Shown piece after piece: positions 16,719-25,702 of a DNA stretch of 64,000 bases. The notes under the pieces were generated by a model. It searched no databases. It saw nothing but the letters and a program-made list of their open reading frames with translations, and was not told the origin of the DNA. The position numbers and the translations under genes were made by a program. Origin of the DNA: Bacillota bacterium (GTDB lineage Bacteria; Bacillota; Clostridia; Christensenellales; SZUA-584); assembly GCA_023397655.1 (NCBI GenBank), contig JAEWTW010000047.1:86995-150994 (forward strand). The letters run 5' to 3'. Numbering within the stretch: the first letter of the stretch is position 1; every line of letters begins with the position of its first letter.

Positions 16719-17849
16719 TTACGCCAGATCCTTTTTGTAGCACCGGCGGCGCTTGTGCTGCTCCACGTCAAAGCTCTTCCACAAATCCTGCACATTCTTG
16801 TTGGTTTCGAGCTCAGGCGATGATTCCGCAAATTTAATGCCTCTTTTGATGGCGGAAGCCGTGATATCGTTCATCATCAGAGCCGGTAAGCCGGATTTCT
16901 GGTAATCTGGGTGGACGGCCACGAGATAGAGCTCCAACTCCTTGGGATGTTTCAGTGCGTACAGCAAATTGGCCCATCCGAAGGGGAACATGCGGCCTTT
17001 GCATTTTTGAATCGCTACGGCCAGCGACGGGGCAGCCAGACCGAATGCGATCAGCTTGCCGTTATCGTCCACGATGAACTTGGCGAAGTCCGGGTCTAGC
17101 AGCGGTATAAACCGCTTCGTATAATCCTTGGCGACGTTTTCGGTGAAAGGCACCACGCCGTATAAATTTTTGTAGCATTCGCTGAGCAGATCAAACACCT
17201 GCATCACGATGGGTCTGACTTCCTTCATGCTCTTGAGGTTGTGGAAATGCACATGGCTGCGCTCCATCACCTTCTCCGCAAGACGGCTCATGCGCTCAAC
17301 AGTTTTATCGCCCTTCTCCGGCACGCGGATGCGGTATTCCACCCAGTCAATATCCTTGACATAGCCGTGTGCTTCGAAATGCTTTTGATAATACGGATAA
17401 TTGTATATCGTGACGGTGGAACCCATGCGGTCGAAACCCTCCACCAGCATGCCCTCCTTATCGAGGTCGGTGAACCCCAGAGGCCCGTGCGCCTGCGTGA
17501 GCCCCAGCTCTTTGGCCCAGCCTTCCACCGCGCCCAGCAATGCGCCGGAAACCTCCATATCGTCTATGAAGTCCACACGGGTGATGCGGAGCTGTTTCTG
17601 GTTCCACCGTTCGTTGGCGGTACGGTTGACGATGGCACCTATGCGCCCGACGATCTCTGCGTTGCGATAGGCCAGAAAGAAGCGGGCGTCGCAGTATTCG
17701 AAGGAGGAGTTGGTTTCCGGAAAGAACATGGAACATTCCTCAGACTTGAGTTCGGGCACATATTGAGGGACGCCTTTATAGAGCTTGTCAGGGAAGGCGA
17801 CATATTTTTTCACGTCGCTTTTGCTTGTAACCTGCTTGATTTCAACCAT
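16719..17849 (-). CDS. GNAT-like acetyltransferase-fold protein
   Basis: The 376-residue soluble protein resembles large GNAT-like proteins often annotated only as hypothetical. Recognisable parts are an N-terminal ARFFLAYRNAEIVGRIGAIV strand pair with the acceptor-side layout of GNAT domains, AHGPLGFTDLDKEGMLVEGF in the middle, and a C-terminal ELYLVAVHPDYQKSGLPALM stretch typical of the acetyl-CoA loop. Known relatives have no firmly assigned substrate. ATG 17849 follows GAGGTG by 5 bases. A TATAAT lies about 35 bases before the start on the minus strand (17889-17884) with no clear -35. Confidence 0.55.
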   Translation of the reverse strand: MVEIKQVTSKSDVKKYVAFPDKLYKGVPQYVPELKSEECSMFFPETNSSFEYCDARFFLAYRNAEIVGRIGAIVNRTANERWNQKQLRITRVDFIDDMEVSGALLGAVEGWAKELGLTQAHGPLGFTDLDKEGMLVEGFDRMGSTVTIYNYPYYQKHFEAHGYVKDIDWVEYRIRVPEKGDKTVERMSRLAEKVMERSHVHFHNLKSMKEVRPIVMQVFDLLSECYKNLYGVVPFTENVAKDYTKRFIPLLDPDFAKFIVDDNGKLIAFGLAAPSLAVAIQKCKGRMFPFGWANLLYALKHPKELELYLVAVHPDYQKSGLPALMMNDITASAIKRGIKFAESSPELETNKNVQDLWKSFDVEQHKRRRCYKKDLA

Positions 17850-18045
17850 AGTGACACCTCGATCTGCTTGAAATGTTGCTTAGATTATATCAAACTCCGG
17901 CCTGCAAGTATAGCGCGCAAGGCGAATAATGTATATATTTGCGCAAATACACTTACCGTATAATATTTATTTATTTGGCTATAATCATTTTTAGCAACCG
18001 CTTATATGCTCCTTTATGCTGGCGCAGGCAAATGCGCAGACAAAA

Positions 18046-18080
18046 TTAAAAGCCGCCTGGTGATTTACCAAGGTGGCTTT
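18046..18080 (-). terminator. intrinsic terminator after the LCP gene
   Basis: On the minus strand AAAGCCACCTTGG pairs with CCAGGCGGCTTT, followed by a T-rich run. Confidence 0.7.
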
Positions 18081-18094
18081 TGTCTTTGTATGCG

Positions 18095-19927
18095 TTACGC
18101 TACCGGGGTTTCCGAGATTTCGGGAGTCGGTGTGGGCGGAGCGGGTGTAGGGGTTGCCGGAACGGGCGATGGCGTGGGCGCGGGGGCAAGGCGCGCCGCG
18201 ACAGCGGCTTTCAACGCGGCCAGCCATGAGTTGAATTCCGCGGTACCGGTGGTGATGGGTTCGATGGTGGGGCCGACGTCCTGTGGCTGTTTGACAGCGG
18301 CCAATGCGCTCAGTGCCGATATCCGGCTGTCCAGTTCAGTCAGCTCCGCCTTGGTCAGATGAACGGCGTTGGCATTGCGCCATGTCGAGGCGGCTGCCAC
18401 CGCATTATTGGCAGCGGAAACGGCAGCCCGTTTCTGCGCGGCCAAAGCCTGCAGCGTTTCCACGTCGTCCACATCGCTGACCTTAATAGAAACTCCAAAC
18501 AGCTGCTTGATCAGGCTGCGCTTCTCATGCTGCGCAACACCCCAAAAGCTGGTTCCGTCGATGTTGAGGAAGTCGCCCGGCAGCGTGTAACGCTCGATGC
18601 CCGCCGGGTCCACGTTCAGCGCGAAGGCTGCGAGCGACGAAATCTGCTTAAGGCTGAGGTCGGTATAGATGTTGCCGGTGATCGCGGAATAGATAGCGGG
18701 AATGTCTTTGATCTGCCCGGAGTTTTTGACCTCGTTGAATATCGCCATAATCATGCGCTGCTGCCTGTCCACGCGTGCGATATCGCTGGAGCCGTGACGC
18801 TGGCGGCAGTAGTCCAGCACCTGCTGTCCGTCGAGGTGCTGCAGCCCCTTTTCGATGGTGCGGCCGTTCATGTTCACCTTGATGTCCACGTCATAATCCA
18901 AGCCGCCGATGGCGTTGACCACCTCTTTGACAACGGTCATATCAAAGCACACATAGTGATTGACCGGTATGCCGCCGAGCGTCATCGATACGGTTTTCAT
19001 CGAGTAGTCAAAGCCGTTCTTTTTATATCCGCCGCCTGCCGCGAACGCCGAATTGATTTTATCGTATTCGTTTTTATTATATATCGGCACAAAGCTGTCG
19101 CGCGGGAGTGAGAGCATGAAAACGTCGCCCGATGCGAAGTCGATGGACATCAGTATCATCGTGTCAGTCCTAAATGTGCCCCAGTTAGCACGCTCCAGGC
19201 TTTCGTCGATGCCCAGCACGAGTATGTTCACGCGATCCTTCATAAAGTCGAGATCGGCCTGTGAAAGCAGCAGATCGTACGGATTCATCGTGGGTGTCGG
19301 GGCGGCTGTGGCGCTGGCCTGGGCGGCATGTGTGGCTGACGGCTGGGGCGCGGGCGTTTCCGGCGGACGCGTCAGTGCCACTTCGGTGTCTGAGAATGCT
19401 GCGGAGTTGTCAAGGAATATGCCATATGCCAGATCTCCCGCGTATATGAGCCCTGCGAGCAGCGCCGCCAGCAGCACATACTTGACGATCTGCAGCGGTA
19501 CATAGCTTTTTTTGGCACGCCTTTGCAGACGTCTTTGATGCCGCTGTTCTTGCTTGCGGACTTTTTTATCACCAGAGGAAAGCTTTTCGTAAGCTTGTTT
19601 TTCTGCTTCCCGCATAGCTTTTGCTTCGTTGGCTGCCTGTCGCTTACTGATGCGTTCTTCTTCCAGAAAAGCTTGCCGCTCCTCGGAGGTCATCGAAAAG
19701 AGCTCGGCTTTTCGCGCCTGTCTTTGCTCGAAGGCTCGTTGCCTGGCTTCATCGTTGCGTTTGCGTATCTGCAGTATCTGATGTCTGTCGCGCTCGCGGC
19801 GCTGGCTGGCTGAAATCTTTGAGGTCACACCGCTCACCTGAATGCTGTCCGCCGGGGCGCTGTCCGTTTTATTGCCGTCCGCTGTACTTTTTATATGTGC
19901 GAAAAAATCGCCGCTGTCATTTTTCAT
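18095..19927 (-). CDS. LytR-CpsA-Psr family wall-polymer ligase
   Basis: The 610-residue type II membrane protein has a long cytoplasmic region (about 1-145) that is very rich in Arg, Lys, Glu and Gln and probably coiled-coil. One transmembrane helix (about 148-170) follows, then the LCP catalytic domain (about 230-400) with NILVLGIDES, the RTDTM motif, LSLPRDSFV, and RQRHGSSDIARVDRQQ. These Arg/Asp residues bind the polyprenyl pyrophosphate substrate in known LCP enzymes, which attach teichoic acids or capsule to peptidoglycan. The C-terminus adds an Ala-rich helical region and a Pro/Thr-rich tail. It lies 96 bases after mreD and is probably co-transcribed with mreCD, linking polymer attachment to elongation. 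Confidence 0.9.
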   Translation of the reverse strand: MKNDSGDFFAHIKSTADGNKTDSAPADSIQVSGVTSKISASQRRERDRHQILQIRKRNDEARQRAFEQRQARKAELFSMTSEERQAFLEEERISKRQAANEAKAMREAEKQAYEKLSSGDKKVRKQEQRHQRRLQRRAKKSYVPLQIVKYVLLAALLAGLIYAGDLAYGIFLDNSAAFSDTEVALTRPPETPAPQPSATHAAQASATAAPTPTMNPYDLLLSQADLDFMKDRVNILVLGIDESLERANWGTFRTDTMILMSIDFASGDVFMLSLPRDSFVPIYNKNEYDKINSAFAAGGGYKKNGFDYSMKTVSMTLGGIPVNHYVCFDMTVVKEVVNAIGGLDYDVDIKVNMNGRTIEKGLQHLDGQQVLDYCRQRHGSSDIARVDRQQRMIMAIFNEVKNSGQIKDIPAIYSAITGNIYTDLSLKQISSLAAFALNVDPAGIERYTLPGDFLNIDGTSFWGVAQHEKRSLIKQLFGVSIKVSDVDDVETLQALAAQKRAAVSAANNAVAAASTWRNANAVHLTKAELTELDSRISALSALAAVKQPQDVGPTIEPITTGTAEFNSWLAALKAAVAARLAPAPTPSPVPATPTPAPPTPTPEISETPVA

Positions 19928-20023
19928 TGTGCGGGGCTCCTTTAATGCAGCAAGTGCATTTATATGCGAACATTATAACATTTGAAAAGAGAACAATCCA
20001 AGAAGGTAACAAAATATTTACAA

Positions 20024-20548
20024 TTAGAGCAGCTTTTTGAGGTCTTCCATGCCTTTGGGACGAATGGAGCCAGACTGGTACAGGCGTTTGAATATCAGAT
20101 GGATGAGCAGCATAAACAGGGCGGTAGCCAGCATCTCTGGCAGTATATAGCGCACGAACCGGTGACTGAGCGAAAAATTGAGGCCCACCATGTACGCCAG
20201 CAGTGCGGCCACCATTTCCTTAATAAAGAACGCGCCTGCTGCGAACGCTTCGGGAAGCAGTATCGGATCGATATAACGTATACGGCTGCTGACGAAATAC
20301 AGACCCATGCCCACCAGGAAATAGGGAAGCGTGTAAAAGCCGATGACACCACTGAACATAATGTCAAGCGGAAGGCCGCAGATAAGGCCGACAGCGGCTG
20401 CTGTCAGGCTCTTCTCCAGAGCAGCGAAGGATGCCATCGTACAGATGATGATGTCCGGCGCGATGCCCATTATATTGATGTTGGGGAATACCGCACCGGT
20501 GAATATGAGATTGATCACGACCGTGAGCGCGAGAAAAAGGTACCTCAT
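20024..20548 (-). CDS. mreD: rod shape-determining protein MreD
   Basis: This 174-residue integral membrane protein has about five helices and the typical MreD N-terminus (MRYLFLALTVVINLIF). It is part of the elongasome with MreC, RodA and PBP2. The start overlaps the end of mreC by 4 bases (ATGA). Mature length and position directly after mreC support the call. It is followed by the LCP gene, not by the PBP2 gene that many Clostridia have here; PBP2 is found at 54.6 kb. Confidence 0.9.
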   Translation of the reverse strand: MRYLFLALTVVINLIFTGAVFPNINIMGIAPDIIICTMASFAALEKSLTAAAVGLICGLPLDIMFSGVIGFYTLPYFLVGMGLYFVSSRIRYIDPILLPEAFAAGAFFIKEMVAALLAYMVGLNFSLSHRFVRYILPEMLATALFMLLIHLIFKRLYQSGSIRPKGMEDLKKLL

Positions 20549-21399
20549 TTGAGAGCCTCTTCAATATCAACGAGCTTGGTGGTGATGATCATGACCTCTT
20601 CCAGATGCTCAAAGTCAACCCAGGGGGTCACCACAGCCTGATTGCGCATGCCATCCTTGCTGGGGCGCACTTCGGTAACCTCCCCGATGCGGATGCCTTT
20701 GGGGAATATGCCGGCCAGGCCCGAACTTATAACGGTGTCGCCCGGCATCAGGTCGGCATCAAGCGGCAGGTTGCCCATCTCCAGCTGCGCGTCTTCATCT
20801 CCGGAACCGGTAAGGCCGGTGAGTATGCCGTAGTCGCGTGTGCGCTCCACGATACCGGAAACGCCGCTGGATGAATCGATGATGGCCATCACACGGCTGA
20901 AACCCGCGCCGACGTCCACCACGCGGCCCACCAGTCCGTCGCCGTTGACGACGGGCATGTTGACTTTGATGCCCTGTGCCAGCCCGGCGTCGATGATGAA
21001 TATATTGAACCAGTGTCCGGGGGCATCGCTGCCGATCACCCGTGCCGTGACGTGCTCCAGTTCCTGTGTACCGGAGGTAAAGTTGAGCATTGCGCTTAAG
21101 CGGTCGTTCTCCGCCTTGATTTCGTTATAATCGGCCAGCTGACCTTCCAGCTCGGCCACACGAGCCCTGAGCTCCAAGTTTTCCGTCTGCAGATCGCTCC
21201 CTGCGAACATGCGCTCAAAAAAACCGCCGATGGCTTCCGTCGCGGAATAGAGCGCACGCTGTATGGGGGAGAATACGCTTCCGATGAAGCTCTCCGTACC
21301 GGACATGTTGTTTTCACCCGCCGTGATGATCAGCACGACGAGAAGTATGATGACCATGATGATGGTGATCATCAATGGGCGGTTGCGCCAAAACTGCAT
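20545..21399 (-). CDS. mreC: rod shape-determining protein MreC
   Basis: The 284-residue protein has a short cytoplasmic start, one transmembrane helix (about 9-27), a periplasmic-side coiled coil (about 70-105, ending NDRLSAMLNF), and the two-barrel MreC domain with GLVGRVVDVG, SSGVSGIVERTRDYGILTG and DTVISSGLAGIFPKGIRIG. MreC forms filaments that activate RodA-PBP2. A clear ribosome site (AAGGAGAAAGC) precedes the ATG. No mreB is next to it, which is unusual, so MreB must be encoded elsewhere. Confidence 0.93.
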   Translation of the reverse strand: MQFWRNRPLMITIIMVIILLVVLIITAGENNMSGTESFIGSVFSPIQRALYSATEAIGGFFERMFAGSDLQTENLELRARVAELEGQLADYNEIKAENDRLSAMLNFTSGTQELEHVTARVIGSDAPGHWFNIFIIDAGLAQGIKVNMPVVNGDGLVGRVVDVGAGFSRVMAIIDSSSGVSGIVERTRDYGILTGLTGSGDEDAQLEMGNLPLDADLMPGDTVISSGLAGIFPKGIRIGEVTEVRPSKDGMRNQAVVTPWVDFEHLEEVMIITTKLVDIEEALK

Positions 21400-21436
21400 G
21401 CTTTCTCCTTAAACGGCTCAACGGCCGCGCAGGCGT

Positions 21437-21464
21437 ATTATAACATAAAAAAGGAAGATGTAAA
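21437..21464 (-). promoter_or_regulatory. promoter of mreC-mreD-LCP
   Basis: On the minus strand TTTACA (21464-21459), 16 bases, then TGTTATAAT, an extended -10 whose TATAAT is at 21442-21437. Confidence 0.65.
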
Positions 21465-21504
21465 ACACGTGCCAGCCATGTTTACATTTCATCCATAAAA
21501 GGCT

Positions 21505-21542
21505 GAAAAAAGGCCCCTCTGATTGCAAGACTCAGAGGGGCC
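21505..21542 (-). terminator. intrinsic terminator after the ABC permease
   Basis: On the minus strand GGCCCCTCTGA pairs with TCAGAGGGGCC, followed by six T. Confidence 0.9.
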
Positions 21543-21553
21543 GGAAACGCTGC

Positions 21554-24205
21554 TTATATGTTTTCTTCTTTCAAAGCGTCTATGATATTCTCCTTCTTAA
21601 TGCGGTGTGTGGCATACATCATCGTTGAAAACACGATTACGAGTATCATCAGCACACCGAAGCCGTAGCTGACCCAGGGCAGCGTGAAGCCGGATGAGAG
21701 CACTGAGAGCTGCAGGCGGTAGAGCACCCAAGCGATGAACACGCTGATAGGCAGGCCCCACAGCAGCCCTTTGAGGCCGTAGAATATGCTTTCGAAGCGC
21801 ACCATACGGTTGAAGCTGCCCGGCGTCATGCCCACAGAGCGCAGCATGGCAAACTCGCGGCGGCGCAGCGCAATGCTGGTGGATACCGTGTTGAATATGT
21901 TCGCGATGCAGATGAGACTGATCAGCGTGATGAAGCCGTAGACGAACACCCCAAGGAATGTGGACAGGCTCTGCTCGGCGCGCGCCGCGCTGTGAATGTT
22001 GTAGATGTAGTAGCCCTTCTGCACGCGTTCGTTCAGTCCGGTCAGGCCTTTCTCCAGCAGCACGTCGTCGTCCGTCGTCATGAAATCTGAATAGCCGATA
22101 TAGTTCCGGACATCGTCCGCGCTTAAATTCTGACTGAAGACATTGAATACAGATGTACTCACCACAAAGGACGGTGAATAGAAGCCTTGTGTCAGCAGAC
22201 CCATCGGGCGTTCATCCGTTACGGCACCCACATTGAGTTCAAACGTTTCGGGTGTCTCAGGTTGAGGGGAATCTTCCGGTATATTGCCCACGGTAAAAGT
22301 AAAGCTGTCGCCCGGGCGCACATTCAGTATATCGCCCGAGGCTTTTTTCATCCCACCGTCTTCGGCATGGATGTAGTCCTGCCCGTGGTTGATAAGTATC
22401 GCTTGCGGGTGCTGCGGGTCGGTATAATAGGCTGAATCCACACCGGCAGCTTTTGCGTATTCCATAAAGCTGTTGTCGTCCAGACACAAGATACGCACTG
22501 TAAAGTTACCGCCCTCAGGAAACATGGCAAACGGTTTGGCGTATTCGGACAGTTGGTCTGCGCTGACGGGTATATAGCCTACCAGGTCAGCGGTGCGGGT
22601 GTAGCCTGTGATGCCGTCCAGCGCCTGAACCTGCTGGCTGAGGTTGTCGCGTTCGGCATCGCTCATGTGCTGATAGTTGACACTGATATCATAATTGGTG
22701 CCGTAATTGGTTGCACCGGAGATAAACGTCGTCATCTGAGCATAGGTGGACACCGTCAGGAACAGCACCAGACTGATGACCAGAGAAATCACAGTAGAGC
22801 GGTATTTACGCCGGTTGCGCTTAAGGTTCTTCAGCGCCACTTCAGCCTCAAAACCAAACAGCGCGCGTGTCAGTTTGGAAGTCTTTACAGCACGCCGGGT
22901 CAGCCGGATGTCGCCCGTCTGGCGGATGGCGTCGATGGGCGTAATGCGCGATGCACGCCTTGCCGGTATCCATACGGAGATGAATATCGTCGCTGCAGAC
23001 AGCGCAGCATCAGCGATCAGCGCTAAAGGCACAACCACAAGGGACATGGTCAGGCCTTCCGATACGTTGAAGAAATTCGCCAGCAGCGGCTGTATCGCGG
23101 CAAGCGTGATGCCCATGCCGCCAAGGCCCGCGAGTATGCCGATCGGAACACCGATGGCACCAATGAACAGCCCTTCAAAATAGACGCTGGTGCGTTTCTG
23201 GCGTTTGGTAGCCCCCACGCTGGACAGCAGACCCAGCTGACGCGTGCGCTCGGTGACGGATATCGCAAACGCGTTGTAGATGAGGGATATGGAAGCGGCC
23301 ATAATGATGATGATAATTACCGCGGCAAAGCCCATCAAAAAGTCATAGACATTGTCGTCCCTAACAATACCGCTGTAGCGCAGAAGGTCATTGTTAAACT
23401 GCACATTATCTGCGGTGACGCCCGCGCTCTCAGCCAGTGTGGGTACCGATGCAAACATGCTGCGATCGGGGTGAGACAGAGTCATATATACGTTGACGGT
23501 ATCTTTTGACGTAAGCTCCGAAGTATCGATGTATCCCAGCACGCCGAAGCCCGCGCTCCAGCTGAGCTCAAACGAGGGCGCTTTCATGGTGCCGACGACG
23601 GTGAATGTCATCTCGTGCTCAGGCTGGAACACCTCGGTATTGGCTTTGGTGCCATCCTCGCTGGTTTCGTAATAGTAAAACGAATTGTCCTCAAGCTGCG
23701 AGCCGTCCGGGGCGTAACGGTGACCTAAACTGAGCGTCATCTTATCGCCAATGCTGTATGAAGTGTCCGACCCACGGGCAAGGTTTTCTGAAACGATCAC
23801 CTCGCCGCTGCTTTGCGGCAGGCGCCCGGAGGACAGCTTGACGGACATCTGATCAAAGCCCGGCGTGTTGTACTGCTGAACGATTAAATATGGCTTCGCG
23901 TTGGTGTCGGAGGTGTCGTCTTCATTAATCAGCGCACATCCGAGCTCGCGGTTGTATATGGCAGCATCCGGTATGTCGCTCTGCTTGATTGCTCCCAGAC
24001 TGTCCGCAGGAACGTTATGGATCACCGCCTGCCAGTTACCTTGATCAGCAATGACGCTGCGCTGCAAAAGGCTGAGGAATGAAGCGAAAAAAGTGGTGAC
24101 CGCGGTGATCATCGCGGCGGATATGATGACGCCGATAATGGTGACAGCCGTCCGCTTCTTGTTGCGGGACAGGCTGCGCAGCGTAAAGCTTTTCATCACG
24201 TTCAT
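21554..24205 (-). CDS. FtsX/MacB-type ABC transporter permease
   Basis: The 883-residue permease has two FtsX units: a helix near 20-42, a large extracellular domain, three helices at about 290-420, then a helix near 480, a second large extracellular domain (about 500-755), and three C-terminal helices. The cytoplasmic loop after each unit carries the coupling segment, for example TERTRQLGLLSSVGATKRQ and LRRREFAMLRSVGMTPGSF. Such two-unit permeases export lipoproteins or peptides, or act in mechanotransmission or antimicrobial resistance. It overlaps the ATPase gene by 4 bases. ATG 24205 has GAGGTG 8 bases upstream. A two-component system nearby suggests an inducible, stress-responsive unit. 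Confidence 0.88.
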   Translation of the reverse strand: MNVMKSFTLRSLSRNKKRTAVTIIGVIISAAMITAVTTFFASFLSLLQRSVIADQGNWQAVIHNVPADSLGAIKQSDIPDAAIYNRELGCALINEDDTSDTNAKPYLIVQQYNTPGFDQMSVKLSSGRLPQSSGEVIVSENLARGSDTSYSIGDKMTLSLGHRYAPDGSQLEDNSFYYYETSEDGTKANTEVFQPEHEMTFTVVGTMKAPSFELSWSAGFGVLGYIDTSELTSKDTVNVYMTLSHPDRSMFASVPTLAESAGVTADNVQFNNDLLRYSGIVRDDNVYDFLMGFAAVIIIIIMAASISLIYNAFAISVTERTRQLGLLSSVGATKRQKRTSVYFEGLFIGAIGVPIGILAGLGGMGITLAAIQPLLANFFNVSEGLTMSLVVVPLALIADAALSAATIFISVWIPARRASRITPIDAIRQTGDIRLTRRAVKTSKLTRALFGFEAEVALKNLKRNRRKYRSTVISLVISLVLFLTVSTYAQMTTFISGATNYGTNYDISVNYQHMSDAERDNLSQQVQALDGITGYTRTADLVGYIPVSADQLSEYAKPFAMFPEGGNFTVRILCLDDNSFMEYAKAAGVDSAYYTDPQHPQAILINHGQDYIHAEDGGMKKASGDILNVRPGDSFTFTVGNIPEDSPQPETPETFELNVGAVTDERPMGLLTQGFYSPSFVVSTSVFNVFSQNLSADDVRNYIGYSDFMTTDDDVLLEKGLTGLNERVQKGYYIYNIHSAARAEQSLSTFLGVFVYGFITLISLICIANIFNTVSTSIALRRREFAMLRSVGMTPGSFNRMVRFESIFYGLKGLLWGLPISVFIAWVLYRLQLSVLSSGFTLPWVSYGFGVLMILVIVFSTMMYATHRIKKENIIDALKEENI

Positions 24206-24885
24206 TTGCGCGTCACCTCGTCCCGGGTGATGCGCCCGTCTTCCAGACTGATGATGCGGCTTGCCTGCAGCGCGATGTTCATATCATGCGTGATCAGTAT
24301 CAGCGTCTGGTTGTATTTCTGATTGGAATGCCGCAGCAGCGAGATGATATCCGCGCTGTTCTTGCTGTCCAGATTGCCGGTCGGTTCGTCCGCCAGCACC
24401 AGAGCCGGGCTGTTGACCAGCGCACGCCCGATGGAAACGCGCTGCTGCTGACCGCCCGACAGTTGGTTGGGAAGGTGTTTTTTGCGGTCTTCCAGCCCCA
24501 GCAGCGCGAATACGCTGTTGATTTGAGTTCTATCCGGCTTGCGTCCGTCCAGTAGCAACGGGAGCGTAATGTTTTCCTCCACGTCAAGTACAGGGATCAG
24601 GTTGTAAAACTGATAGATCAGGCCCACCTGACGCCGGCGAAACACGGCAAGGTTGGTTTCGTTCAATGCGTAGATGTCGGTGTTGTCCACGAATACCTTT
24701 CCGGAGGTAGGGCGGTCCACACCGCCCAAGATGTGCAGCAGCGTCGATTTGCCCGAACCGGACGATCCGACGATGGCGACGAACTCGCCCTTTTCAACGG
24801 AAAAACTGACGCCGTCCAGTGCGCGCACCGCAGCTTCGCCCGATCCGTAAACTTTTGTGAGATTATCAACTCTTAATATTTCCAT
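24202..24885 (-). CDS. ABC transporter ATP-binding protein (LolD/MacB type)
   Basis: This 227-residue ATPase has a complete active site: Walker A GSSGSGKST, Q-loop QFYNL, signature LSGGQQQR, Walker B LVLADEPTGNLD, and H-loop ITHD. It belongs to the LolD/MacB/BceA class that pairs with FtsX-like permeases, and its partner is the overlapping downstream gene. Upstream on the minus strand is a cluster of GTGAC repeats next to a TATCAT -10, which fits control by an OmpR-family regulator such as the one encoded at 26.7-27.4 kb. Confidence 0.93.
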   Translation of the reverse strand: MEILRVDNLTKVYGSGEAAVRALDGVSFSVEKGEFVAIVGSSGSGKSTLLHILGGVDRPTSGKVFVDNTDIYALNETNLAVFRRRQVGLIYQFYNLIPVLDVEENITLPLLLDGRKPDRTQINSVFALLGLEDRKKHLPNQLSGGQQQRVSIGRALVNSPALVLADEPTGNLDSKNSADIISLLRHSNQKYNQTLILITHDMNIALQASRIISLEDGRITRDEVTRK

Positions 24886-24915
24886 AAACGGCTCCTTAAA
24901 AACTTTTATGCTGCC

Positions 24916-24970
24916 ATGATAAACCGTGTACGTGACAACACGGTGACAGCAAAAGTGACGATTTTGTCAC
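24916..24970 (-). promoter_or_regulatory. promoter and GTCAC repeat operator of the ABC exporter
   Basis: On the minus strand three direct GTCAC repeats (start positions on the plus strand 24932, 24943 and 24955, spacing 11 and 12) and one opposing copy at 24966 lie just upstream of a TATCAT -10 (24921-24916). The -35 is poor. This is the usual layout of a promoter activated by an OmpR-type response regulator. Confidence 0.5.
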
Positions 24971-25019
24971 GTGGCATTCCGGCCGTGTCAGGAGCCAAAA
25001 AAAGTCGTAGCGATATTGA

Positions 25020-25685
25020 TTATGTCTCTTTTACGAATCTGTCAATCAGCAGTACGGCGATTTCGTTGCTGTGTACGATATAACTGCTGTGCGTCGCGCC
25101 GTGAATGACCAAAAGTTCACTGTTCGGAATGGCTTCATGGATCATCTGCGAGTGTGCGGCGGATATCATGTCCCGGCTGCCTGCCGTGAGCAGCGTGGGT
25201 GTGGTTATGGTTCGCAGCTCGGCCGGTGTGATGTGCGGCTCGGTGAGCATCAGCTTCATCTGCGGCGAACGGGACAGCGCATATATCACACGGAAGAGCA
25301 ACATCCAATGCCGCTTCACGCCGAAAGGCTCCGCATTGGCGCCGCTGGCGACCAGCTGCGACAGCAGGCCGGGATGCCGGATAGTAAGCAGCAGCCCCAC
25401 GATGCCGCCGTCGCTGAAGCCGAACAGCAACGGTTTTTTGATGTCCAGCTGCGTGATGAAACGGTAAATATCCTCTGCCATGTCGTTGTAATGGTATTCC
25501 GAAACGGGGGAGCTTTGGCCGTGGCCGCGCGTGTCCACCGCATAGACGGTGAAATGCTCACGGAGGTCGCGGATGGCTTCGTCAAATATGTGATGCGTCT
25601 CGCCGTTGCCATGCAGCATGATCATCGGCTGCCCATCGCCGGTGACTTCGTAATACAGCCGGGTGTCGCCTGATTCAAAGTACAT
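25020..25685 (-). CDS. alpha/beta hydrolase
   Basis: The 221-residue hydrolase has the oxyanion-side motif MLHGNGETHH (about 24-33), the nucleophile elbow GFSDGG with a Ser nucleophile (about 93-98), a likely acid Asp in TAGSRDM, and the catalytic His in HGATHSSY. The substrate is unknown; relatives include esterases and carboxylesterases. It lies 17 bases downstream of the histidine kinase gene and so is probably in the two-component operon, though it could be only a passenger. There is no signal peptide, so it acts in the cytoplasm. Confidence 0.82.
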   Translation of the reverse strand: MYFESGDTRLYYEVTGDGQPMIMLHGNGETHHIFDEAIRDLREHFTVYAVDTRGHGQSSPVSEYHYNDMAEDIYRFITQLDIKKPLLFGFSDGGIVGLLLTIRHPGLLSQLVASGANAEPFGVKRHWMLLFRVIYALSRSPQMKLMLTEPHITPAELRTITTPTLLTAGSRDMISAAHSQMIHEAIPNSELLVIHGATHSSYIVHSNEIAVLLIDRFVKET

Positions 25686-25702
25686 AGCATGACCTCCTAA
25701 AG

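Noticed and set aside
24932..24970. CRISPR-like short repeats
   Set aside because: Repeats of five bases at 11-12 base spacing are regulator half-sites; no Cas genes or spacer structure.
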